Shown in pieces: positions 18,821-26,238 of a stretch of 64,000 bases of DNA (its first letter is position 1; every line of letters begins with the position of its first letter). Origin of the DNA: Sphaerisporangium fuscum (lineage in GTDB: Bacteria; Actinomycetota; Actinomycetes; Streptosporangiales; Streptosporangiaceae); the NCBI RefSeq assembly GCF_018531465.1, contig NZ_JAHDTF010000020.1, forward strand, positions 62,001 to 126,000, read 5' to 3'. The notes beneath the pieces were generated by a model. That model did no database searches. It saw only the letters and a list, made by a program, of their open reading frames with translations, and had not been told where the DNA came from. The translations under genes and the position numbers were made by a program.

Positions 18821-20023
18821 GTGCGGTTTGATCCTTGGAATCCGGAGTTCGTCGCCCACCCGTACGACGTCTACCGCGAGCTTCGCGACACGCGGCCGGT
18901 CAGCTTCTTCGAGCCCACCGGCCAGTGGCTGGTGGCGCGGCACCAGGACGTCAACGCGGCGCTGCGCGACCGCCGGCTGGGCCGGTCGTACCTCCACCTG
19001 GCCTCGCACGAGGAGTTCGGGCGGGAGCCGGAGCCGGAGTTCCAGGAGCCGTTCTGGAGGGTGGTCCGCGCCGGGATGCTCGACGTCGAGCCGCCCGTCC
19101 ACACCCGGCTGCGCCGGCTGGTGTCCAAGGCGTTCACGCCTCGCATGGTCGAAGGGCTGCGCCCGAAGATCCGCCGCATCGCCGGGGAACTGGTCGACGG
19201 CTTCGTCGAGCGCGGTGGCGGCGACCTGCTCACGGAGGTCGCCGAGCCGCTCCCCGTGACGGTCATCGCCGAGATGCTGGGCGTGCCCGAGGCCGACCGG
19301 CACCTGCTGCGGCCGTGGTCGGCCGACATCTGCGGCATGTACGAGCTCAACCCCTCGCCCGAGGCGCAGCACACCGCCGTCCGCGCGGCGTCGGAGTTCG
19401 CGGGGTACCTGCGCGATCTGGCCGCGGCCCGCCGCCGCGACCCGGGCGACGACCTGATCAGCGCCCTGGCCCAGGTGGCCGACGAGGGCGACAGGCTGAC
19501 CGAGGACGAGCTCGTCGGCACGTGCGTGCTGCTGCTCAACGCCGGCCACGAGGCGACGGTCAACGTCACCGGCAACGGCTGGTGGTCGCTGTTCCGCAAC
19601 CCGGCGGAGCTGGAGCGGCTGCGCGGCGACCTCTCGCTGCTGCCGTCCGCCGTCGAGGAGCTGATGCGCTGGGACACCCCGCTGCAGATGTTCGAGCGGT
19701 GGGTGCTGGAGGACATCACGATCGGCGGCGTGGAGATCCCGAAGGGCGTCGAGGTCGCCCTGCTGTTCGGCTCCGCCAACCGCGACCCGGAGGTCTTCGA
19801 CGACCCCGACCGGCTGGACGTGGGCCGCGAGGACAACCCGCACATCTCGTTCGGCGCGGGCATCCACTTCTGCCTCGGGGCTCCCCTGGCCCGAATCGAG
19901 CTCGTGGAGTCGTTCGGGGCCCTGCTGAAGGCCGCCCCCAAGATGGAGCTCATCGAGGAGCCGGCCTGGAAGCCGAACTACGTCATCCGCGGCCTGGAGT
20001 CGCTGAAGATCTCCATCGGCTGA
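18821..20023 (+). CDS. Cytochrome P450
   Basis: About 400 residues from GTG 18821 (product begins MRFDPWNPEF). The I-helix oxygen-activation motif appears as NAGHEAT, the ExxR pair as EELMR, and the heme-thiolate loop as FGAGIHFCLG, with the axial Cys. It is a soluble class I bacterial P450 that needs ferredoxin and reductase, neither of which is adjacent. No biosynthetic cluster surrounds it, so substrate is unknown. Upstream in-frame starts at 18770 and 18785 are possible and no good ribosome-binding site marks any of them. It may be part of an accessory insertion reaching to 23096. Confidence 0.88.
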   Translation: MRFDPWNPEFVAHPYDVYRELRDTRPVSFFEPTGQWLVARHQDVNAALRDRRLGRSYLHLASHEEFGREPEPEFQEPFWRVVRAGMLDVEPPVHTRLRRLVSKAFTPRMVEGLRPKIRRIAGELVDGFVERGGGDLLTEVAEPLPVTVIAEMLGVPEADRHLLRPWSADICGMYELNPSPEAQHTAVRAASEFAGYLRDLAAARRRDPGDDLISALAQVADEGDRLTEDELVGTCVLLLNAGHEATVNVTGNGWWSLFRNPAELERLRGDLSLLPSAVEELMRWDTPLQMFERWVLEDITIGGVEIPKGVEVALLFGSANRDPEVFDDPDRLDVGREDNPHISFGAGIHFCLGAPLARIELVESFGALLKAAPKMELIEEPAWKPNYVIRGLESLKISIG

Positions 20024-20045
20024 CCCGTCCGGTGCGCCGGCCGCG

Positions 20046-20672
20046 TCAGCGCACCGCGTAGCCGGTCAGGGAGGTCTCCAGCAGGCCGAAGACCTGCTCC
20101 CCCGCGCGCGTCAGGGCGGCGGCCATCTCGTCGTGGCCGCGCCCTTCCATGTTCAGGTCCATGGCGTGCTGGAACAGGGTGCGGTGGGCGGCGCCGAGCA
20201 GGGCTGCCGCGGCCCTGGGCGTGAGGTCGCCGGGGGCGGCCGCGGTGTCGGCGGCCAGGGCCTCGGCGAGGGCCTCTTCGCGCTGCTCGTGCAGCTCACG
20301 GAGCCGGGCGGTCAGGGTGGGGCTCTGTTTGATCATTCGCGCGAACGCCGGGCCGGCGAATCCGGCGACGGCGTCGTGCCGTTCCACGGCGGCCAGGTAC
20401 GCGCGGCGCAGGGCCGCGAGCGCCGACTCGCCCGCCGGCCTGGAGGCGACGGTGCGGGCCAGGCTGGCGACGAACGTCTCGTGGATGTCGAGGGCCAGGT
20501 CCTCCTTGCGCGGGAAGTAGTTGGTGACGGTCATCTTGGCCACCTGGGCGGCGGCCGCGATCTCGGCGATGGTGACCGCCTCGAAGCCGCGCTCCTCGAA
20601 CAGCCGGGTCGCGATGTTGGAGATCGCCTGGCGGGTCTGCTGCTTCTTCAGTTCCCGAAGTCCTCCGGTCAT
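20046..20672 (-). CDS. TetR family repressor, divergent from mca-MFS operon
   Basis: 208 residues from ATG 20672, with AAAGGA eight bases upstream; two further in-frame ATGs upstream lack this. The N-terminal helix-turn-helix reads VTIAEIAAAAQVAKMTVTNYF, as in TetR regulators, and the C-terminal part is a ligand-binding helical domain. The divergent region holds two GGTCGAG(C/T)CTAA sites, one placed inside the mca promoter. It probably represses both itself and the Mca/exporter genes until a toxic compound or its conjugate binds. Ligand is unknown. Confidence 0.87.
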   Translation of the reverse strand: MTGGLRELKKQQTRQAISNIATRLFEERGFEAVTIAEIAAAAQVAKMTVTNYFPRKEDLALDIHETFVASLARTVASRPAGESALAALRRAYLAAVERHDAVAGFAGPAFARMIKQSPTLTARLRELHEQREEALAEALAADTAAAPGDLTPRAAAALLGAAHRTLFQHAMDLNMEGRGHDEMAAALTRAGEQVFGLLETSLTGYAVR

Positions 20673-20688
20673 GTCGGCCATCCTTTCA

Positions 20689-20752
20689 TGGGTCGAGCCT
20701 AAAATCATCCTTGACACTTCCTTAGGTCGAGTCTAATTTTATGCACGACCCA
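20689..20752. promoter_or_regulatory. Divergent TetR operators and mca promoter
   Basis: GGTCGAGCCTAAAAT (20691-20705) and GGTCGAGTCTAATTT (20725-20739) are direct copies agreeing at 12 of 15 positions, 34 bases apart. TGGGTCG (20689) also pairs with CGACCCA (20746). A strong promoter TTGACA (20711-20716), 17-base spacer, TAATTT (20734-20739) faces mca, so the second site overlaps the spacer and -10 element: ideal for repression. Confidence 0.65.
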
Positions 20753-20768
20753 AGTAATAGGAGGCCGC

Positions 20769-21656
20769 ATGAACCTGCGCATCACTCCAGGTGAGACCCT
20801 TCGCCTGATGACCGTGCACGCCCACCCCGACGACGAGTCCAGCAAGGGCGCCGCGACGCTGGCCAAGTACGCCGCCGAAGGCGTCGACGTCCTGGTCGTC
20901 ACCTGCACCGGCGGTGAGCGGGGCGACGTGCTCAACCCCGCGATGGACCGGCCCGGCGTGCGGGAGAACCTCGCCGAGATCCGGCGGGCCGAGATGGATG
21001 AGGCCCGGCGGATCCTGGGCGTCCGGCAGCAGTTCCTGGGCTTCACCGACTCGGGGCTGCCCGCGGAGGGCGAGCCGCTGCCGGACGGATGCTTCGCGGT
21101 CCGGCCGCTGAAGGAGGCGACCGGCCGGCTGGTGGCGTCGATCCGCGAGTTCCGCCCGCACGTGATCGTGACCTACGACGAGACCGGCGGCTACCCGCAC
21201 CCCGACCACATCAGGACCCACGAGGTCACCGTCGCCGCCTTCGACGCGGCCGGCGATCCCGACCGGTTCCCCGAGGCCGGCGAACCGTGGCGGCCGGCCA
21301 AGCTCTACTACCACGGCGCTCTGTCGAAGGCATGGTTCCAGGCCCTGCACGACGCCATGACCGAGCGCGGCATCGACTCCGGCATGGGGGCCGTGCTGGC
21401 CGAGTTCCCGGAAGGCGGTTCCGCGCCGGAGTTCTCCACACGCGTCCCCTGCGCGGAGTACTTCGAGGTCAGGGACCGGGCGCTGCTCGCGCACGCCACG
21501 CAGATCGACCCCGGCGCCGGATTCATGCTCCACGACCGGGACGTCGAGAGGGAGGTCTGGCCGACCGAGGACTACCACCTCGCGCGGTCCCACGTGACCG
21601 TCACGCTCCCCGAAGACGACCTGTTCGCCGGCCTGCGCCAGAGCCGGCGAGCGTGA
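20769..21656 (+). CDS. mca: Mycothiol S-conjugate amidase (PIG-L/LmbE family)
   Basis: 295 residues. The metal-binding HPDDE (VHAHPDDESSKGAATLAKY) and the second motif YPHPDH mark the PIG-L/LmbE fold; the wording CTGGERGDVLNP, FTDSGLP and EVWPTEDY is closer to Mca than to MshB. Mca cuts the amide bond of mycothiol-toxin conjugates, releasing GlcN-inositol and a mercapturic acid (N-acetylcysteine conjugate) for export. AGGAGG lies just upstream of the ATG. It is followed after 24 bases by an exporter gene. A housekeeping mca is expected elsewhere, so this may be a dedicated inducible copy. Confidence 0.88.
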   Translation: MNLRITPGETLRLMTVHAHPDDESSKGAATLAKYAAEGVDVLVVTCTGGERGDVLNPAMDRPGVRENLAEIRRAEMDEARRILGVRQQFLGFTDSGLPAEGEPLPDGCFAVRPLKEATGRLVASIREFRPHVIVTYDETGGYPHPDHIRTHEVTVAAFDAAGDPDRFPEAGEPWRPAKLYYHGALSKAWFQALHDAMTERGIDSGMGAVLAEFPEGGSAPEFSTRVPCAEYFEVRDRALLAHATQIDPGAGFMLHDRDVEREVWPTEDYHLARSHVTVTLPEDDLFAGLRQSRRA

Positions 21657-21680
21657 CGACCCCCCTGAGAGGAGAACCCC

Positions 21681-23096
21681 TTGCGCACGACCACCACGGT
21701 CCGGCCCGGCGGCGAGCAGGCGCCGGACAGGCTCGACGGCGCTCTGCTGCGGACCGCCTTCGTCCTGGTCCTCGGGCCGATCCTGGCCGTACTCGACACC
21801 ACGATCGTCAGCGTGGGCATCGACGCCGTGGCGCGCGATCTGGGCGGACGGCTCGGGAACGTCAAGTGGATCTCCACCGGTTATCTGCTGGCCGTCTCGA
21901 TGGTCATGCCCCTGTCGGGATGGGCGGCCGAGCGGTTCGGGGCCAAGACGATGTGGATGGCCTCGGTGGCGCTGTTCGTGGCCGGCTCCGCGCTGTGCGG
22001 GCTGGCCGGGTCCACCGCCGCCCTGATCGTCTTCCGCGTGCTCCAGGGCATCGGCGGCGGCATGATCCAGCCCCTCGGGCAGTCGATGCTGGTCCAGGCG
22101 GCCGGGCCGTCGCGGCTCGGCAGGGTGCTGTCCATCACGATTCTGCCCATCACCTTCGCGCCCGTGCTGGGTCCGGTCGTGGGAGGCGTGATCCTGCACA
22201 ACCTCGACTGGCGCTGGATGTTCCTGGTCAACGTTCCCATCGGTGTCGCGACGCTGCTGCTGGCGGCCAGGACGCTGCCCGGCGGCACGAGGGCGGGGAC
22301 GGGCGTGAAGCTGGACGTGCTCGGACTGGTGCTGCTCCCGCCGGGACTGGCCGCGCTGGTCTACGGCTTCTCCGCGGCCGGCGAGGCGGGCGGCTTCGGC
22401 GCCGGTACGGTGGCGTTGCCGCTGATCTGCGGGACGCTGCTGGTCCTGGGATACGTCGCGCACGCCCTGCGTGGGAAGGGCACCGCGCTGGTCGACCTGC
22501 GGCTGTTCGCCCGGCGAGGGTTCGCCGTCGCCACCGCCAACTCGTTCCTCCAGGGCGCGGCCCTGTACAGCTCGATGCTCCTGCTACCGCTGTACTACGA
22601 GCAGGTCGAGCACGCCGACGCGCTGCGGGCCGGGCTGATGCTGGCCCCGCAGGCCCTCGGCACCGCCGCCGCGACGTACGTCGCCGGAAGGCTGACCGAC
22701 AGGATGGCGCCGCGGCCGCTCGTCCTGGCCGGGATCCTCATCACGCTGGCGGGGACGTTCGCGTTCACCCAGCTCGGGTCGGCCCCTGACGGGTGGCTCC
22801 TGCTGCTGTCGCTGGTCGTCCGGGGCGCCGGGCTCGGCGTCGTGATGGCGCCCGGCATGGCCGCCGTGTACGGCAGTGTGGAGAGGCATGAGGCGCCGCG
22901 CGCCGCCGGGGCCGTCAACACCCTCAACAGGGTGGGCGGCGCGCTCGGCACCGCGATCCTCGCGGTCGTCCTGCAGCGTCACCTGGAGGGCGGGGCGGCT
23001 CCCGCCGTCGCCTACGGGGCGACGTTCTGGTGGGCGGTGGGGCTGTCGGCGGTCACGCTGGTTCCCGCGCTGTTCTACCCGGGCCGCGAGAAGTGA
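21681..23096 (+). CDS. MFS drug exporter, DHA2 (EmrB/QacA) family
   Basis: 471 residues from TTG 21681, with GAGAGGAGA upstream. Around 14 membrane helices can be traced. DTTIVSVGID in helix 1 (motif D1), GWAAERFGAK (motif A) and LGPVVGG (antiporter motif C) are typical of proton-driven DHA2 pumps. Translation from the same message as mca is likely. The context suggests it exports the mercapturic acids produced by Mca or the parent drug (inference). Confidence 0.9.
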   Translation: MRTTTTVRPGGEQAPDRLDGALLRTAFVLVLGPILAVLDTTIVSVGIDAVARDLGGRLGNVKWISTGYLLAVSMVMPLSGWAAERFGAKTMWMASVALFVAGSALCGLAGSTAALIVFRVLQGIGGGMIQPLGQSMLVQAAGPSRLGRVLSITILPITFAPVLGPVVGGVILHNLDWRWMFLVNVPIGVATLLLAARTLPGGTRAGTGVKLDVLGLVLLPPGLAALVYGFSAAGEAGGFGAGTVALPLICGTLLVLGYVAHALRGKGTALVDLRLFARRGFAVATANSFLQGAALYSSMLLLPLYYEQVEHADALRAGLMLAPQALGTAAATYVAGRLTDRMAPRPLVLAGILITLAGTFAFTQLGSAPDGWLLLLSLVVRGAGLGVVMAPGMAAVYGSVERHEAPRAAGAVNTLNRVGGALGTAILAVVLQRHLEGGAAPAVAYGATFWWAVGLSAVTLVPALFYPGREK

Positions 23097-23117
23097 CCGG
23101 GGACGGGCGGCTGGAGC

Positions 23118-24089
23118 TCAGGGGACGCCCTTCCACTGGCTGAGCCAGCCGAAGCCGCCGAGGCCGGCCGGGTCGATCAGTTCGGCCTCCTCTGAGGCCT
23201 GGGCGAGCGCCCGGAGATAGGCGCCCGGATCGGTGGTGGCGAGGGTCAGGGGCGGACGGGCACCGCTGATGCCCAGGCTCTGTAACGCGAGTCGTTGCGT
23301 GGTCAACGTTGTGGATATCGCACCGGCCCGCTCTCCCGCCTCCGCGCACGCGTCGAGCGCCACGTGCGCGGTGATATCGCAGGAACCGTCGGGTATGACC
23401 GGCACGCAGGCGCCGTCGCGGTATCCGGTCAGGGTGCCGTACGGCGGGCGGTTATCCACAGGGTGTGCATAATCCGCGGCCACCGCCAGCCCGCGCGCCA
23501 GCCGTACGATCACCGACGTCCAGGCCTCGTCCCGCGGCCATCCGACCTCGGCCCGCCGGCCCGTCGAACCGAGCGGCCACCAGCGTTCGAGCCATCGCAG
23601 GTCGTCGTCGCCGGGCGGGTCGCCGAGCCGTTCCCGGCCGGTCTGTGGATCGACGAGCACGAGCCGGGGGCCGTCCGGTGTCTGTTCCACGACGTCGACG
23701 GGCACGTTGTCCAGCCATTCGTTGGCGATCACGAGGCCGGTGACCTCGTCGGGCCGGGTGTCGGTCCACCTGATCGTCTCGTCCAGGTCGCCGGGGGGCG
23801 GCGAGAGGTCGACGGCCGTGATCCGAAGCCGCCGGAGGAGCTCCGGCTCCGCGCCGCGGAGCACCTGGGTGACCAGCAGGCCGTCGCCCGAGCCGACGTC
23901 GACCAGGTCGAGGGTGGGCGGGTGGCCGAGCGCCTCGTCGACGGTGACCAGCAGGCGCAGCACCGCCGTGGCGAACGCGGGGGAGGCGACCACCGAGGTG
24001 CGGAAGTGACCCCGCGGGCGCTCCCGGATGTAGAAGCCGTGCTCGCCGTAGAGCGCCTGCTGCATGGCCTCCCGCCACGTGATCCACAC
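23118..24089 (-). CDS. SAM-dependent methyltransferase, MidA/NDUFAF7 (COG1565) family
   Basis: About 323 residues from a GTG at 24089; a TTG at 24107 would add six residues and neither start has a clear ribosome-binding site. The opening VWITWREAMQQALYGEHGFY and the SAM-binding VDVGSGDGLL, then NEWLDNVPVD, are the pattern of the MidA family. The human member NDUFAF7 dimethylates an arginine of complex I subunit NDUFS2, the NuoD homologue. The orphan NuoD gene lies 6 kb away in the same direction. A shared role is inference. It is convergent with the MFS gene. Confidence 0.8.
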   Translation of the reverse strand: MWITWREAMQQALYGEHGFYIRERPRGHFRTSVVASPAFATAVLRLLVTVDEALGHPPTLDLVDVGSGDGLLVTQVLRGAEPELLRRLRITAVDLSPPPGDLDETIRWTDTRPDEVTGLVIANEWLDNVPVDVVEQTPDGPRLVLVDPQTGRERLGDPPGDDDLRWLERWWPLGSTGRRAEVGWPRDEAWTSVIVRLARGLAVAADYAHPVDNRPPYGTLTGYRDGACVPVIPDGSCDITAHVALDACAEAGERAGAISTTLTTQRLALQSLGISGARPPLTLATTDPGAYLRALAQASEEAELIDPAGLGGFGWLSQWKGVP

Positions 24090-24283
24090 GGGACTGGACG
24101 TTACCAAGAACGGTGATCCACGAGGGCGCCGTCGCTGACACCCACCTGTCGGCCCCTGGTCGCCGGCTGAAGCGGGAACGGCACTATCGGGCGATTCCGG
24201 TGAAATCGGAAAGCGGGGCAGGGGCCGGAGCGGACCGGCGGTTACGCTGGTCGACTGGGTTCGTCGAAGTGGACAGGAACGTT

Positions 24284-25174
24284 ATGGAGACAAGCGACCG
24301 TCCAGGGCGTCTCGCGGTCGGGGTGCTCGGGGCCGGGCGGGTGGGCTCGGTCCTCGGTGCCGCGCTCGTGCAGGCAGGGCACCACGTCGTCGCGGCCGCC
24401 GGGGTCTCCGACGCCTCGCACCGCAGGGCACGCGACCGGCTCGGCGTCGGGATCTCCCAGCCCGACGACGTCATCGCCAAGGCCGAGCTCGTGCTGCTCA
24501 CCGTGCCCGACGACGCGCTGCCCGGCCTGGTCGCGGGTCTCGCGGCGGCCGGGGTCGACCTGCGGGGCAAGATGCTGGTCCACACCAGCGGCGCGTACGG
24601 CCTCGGCGTGCTGGAGCCCGCGACGGCCGCCGGGGCGGTGCCGTTCGCGCTGCATCCGATCATGACCTTCACCGGCCGTGACGACGACCTGCGCCGCGTG
24701 GTCGGCTGCTCGTTCGGCGTCACCGCCCCCGAGGTGCTGCGCCCGGTCGCCGAGGCGCTGGTGATCGAGATGGGCGGTGAGCCGGTGTGGATCGCCGACG
24801 AGGACCGCGCCCTCTACCACGCGGCCCTGGCGAGCGCCGCCAACCACATGGTCACCCTGATCGCCGAGTCCCAGGAACTGCTCGCCAAGATCGGGGTGGA
24901 GCATCCGGGGCGCGTGCTCGGGCCGTTGCTCGGCGCCGCTCTCGACAACGCCCTGCGGCTCGGCATCACCGGACTGACCGGGCCGGTCGTGCGCGGTGAC
25001 GCGGGCACCGTCCGCAAGCACGTGGACGCGCTCATCCTCGCCGCTCCCGAGGCGGCGGACGCGTACGTCGCCCTCGCCCGGCTGACCGCCGACCGCGCGC
25101 TCGCCGCCGGCCTGCTCAAGCCGGAGGCCGCCGAACGCCTGCTCGACGCCCTCGGTGGCAACACCTGGACATGA
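24284..25174 (+). CDS. Rossmann-fold DUF2520 protein next to panC
   Basis: 296 residues from ATG 24284 with AGGAAC upstream. The N-terminal dinucleotide motif GVLGAGRVGSVLG is followed by a 6-phosphogluconate-dehydrogenase-like layout: LTVPDDALPGL, then HTSGAYG, HPIMTF, and an all-helical DUF2520 domain. The architecture is that of a small NAD(P)-dependent reductase such as ketopantoate reductase. It directly precedes panC in many Actinobacteria, so a pantothenate role (reduction of ketopantoate) is plausible but not shown. Confidence 0.82.
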   Translation: METSDRPGRLAVGVLGAGRVGSVLGAALVQAGHHVVAAAGVSDASHRRARDRLGVGISQPDDVIAKAELVLLTVPDDALPGLVAGLAAAGVDLRGKMLVHTSGAYGLGVLEPATAAGAVPFALHPIMTFTGRDDDLRRVVGCSFGVTAPEVLRPVAEALVIEMGGEPVWIADEDRALYHAALASAANHMVTLIAESQELLAKIGVEHPGRVLGPLLGAALDNALRLGITGLTGPVVRGDAGTVRKHVDALILAAPEAADAYVALARLTADRALAAGLLKPEAAERLLDALGGNTWT

Positions 25175-25305
25175 CCGTTCGATCCGCCCGTGGACGCCCG
25201 CGGAAGGGCCGTCCCCGGGCATGACCGATCACCGCGGGACGCCTGCCGGGAGGGTGAACCGCTGGACATGGCCCGTGTCCCGCCCGAGAAAACTGGAGGA
25301 CATTC

Positions 25306-26169
25306 GTGGACGTGATCGTCGCAGGAGACCGCGCCGAGGTGCTCTCCGCGCGCGCCGCGCTCGGCATCGGCCCCGGGGCGGGCACCCTGGCCCTGGTCCC
25401 GACCATGGGGGCCCTGCACGAGGGGCACCGCTCGCTGATCCGCCTGGCACGGGAGCACGCCGACCACGTGGCGGTGAGCATCTTCGTCAACCCTCTGCAG
25501 TTCGGTCCGAATGAGGACTTCTCCCGTTATCCCCGCACCTTCGACGCCGACCTGGAGGTGTGCGCCGCCGAGGGCGTGAGCCTGGTGTTCGCGCCGGCGG
25601 CCGAGGAGATGTACCTTCCGGACCGCCAGGTGAGCGTCTCGTCCGGGCAGATGGGCACGATCGTCGAAGGCTCCTTCCGGCCCGGCCACTTCGACGGCGT
25701 CCTGACCGTCGTGCTCAAGCTGTTCAACCTCGTCCAGCCCGACACCGCCGTCTTCGGCCAGAAGGACGCCCAGCAGCTCGCGATGATCCGCCGCATGGTC
25801 GCCGACCTGAACGTGCCGGTCACCGTCGTGGGGGCGCCCACCGTGCGGGAGCCGGACGGGCTGGCGCTGTCGAGCCGCAACCGCTACCTCTCCCCGGCCG
25901 ACCGGGTCACCGCTCTGGCGCTGTCCGCGGCGCTGCGCGAGGGCGCCCGGCACGCGCGTCCGGCGGAGATCCTGCGGGCCGCGGGCGCCGTGCTCGACGA
26001 GGCCGCGCAGGCCGAGCCGCCGCTGGTGCTCGACTATCTCAGCCTGGTCGACCCGGCGACGTTCACCGCGGTGGGCGACGACCACCAAGGGGAGGCGATC
26101 CTCGCGGTCGCCGCCCGGGTGGGCGGCACGCGGCTGATCGACAACGTGATCGTCACGCTGACCCACTGA
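25306..26169 (+). CDS. panC: Pantoate--beta-alanine ligase (pantothenate synthetase)
   Basis: 287 residues from GTG 25306 with GGAGGA seven bases upstream. The ATP/adenylate motif PTMGALHEGH, FVNPLQFGPNEDF, GQKDAQQ and LSSRNRYL are all present. It condenses pantoate with beta-alanine to pantothenate, the precursor of coenzyme A. With coaX 2.6 kb downstream, two CoA pathway genes bracket the NAD pathway fusion. Confidence 0.96.
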   Translation: MDVIVAGDRAEVLSARAALGIGPGAGTLALVPTMGALHEGHRSLIRLAREHADHVAVSIFVNPLQFGPNEDFSRYPRTFDADLEVCAAEGVSLVFAPAAEEMYLPDRQVSVSSGQMGTIVEGSFRPGHFDGVLTVVLKLFNLVQPDTAVFGQKDAQQLAMIRRMVADLNVPVTVVGAPTVREPDGLALSSRNRYLSPADRVTALALSAALREGARHARPAEILRAAGAVLDEAAQAEPPLVLDYLSLVDPATFTAVGDDHQGEAILAVAARVGGTRLIDNVIVTLTH

Positions 26170-26179
26170 ACCCCCCCGA

Positions 26180-26219
26180 GTGAGTCACGCTCACCCATGC
26201 CCTATCGTCATATTGACGA
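26180..26219 (+). promoter_or_regulatory. Two dyads upstream of nadB-nadC, candidate NAD-pathway operator
   Basis: GTGAG-TCACG-CTCAC lies at 26180-26194 and a perfect TCGTCA-TAT-TGACGA at 26205-26219, 20 bases before the ATG. The second spans the likely transcription start region. NAD synthesis genes are often controlled by NrtR- or NadR/NiaR-type repressors; which one acts here cannot be told from the site alone. Confidence 0.45.
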
Positions 26220-26238
26220 AAAATGAGGGGAGCGACCC

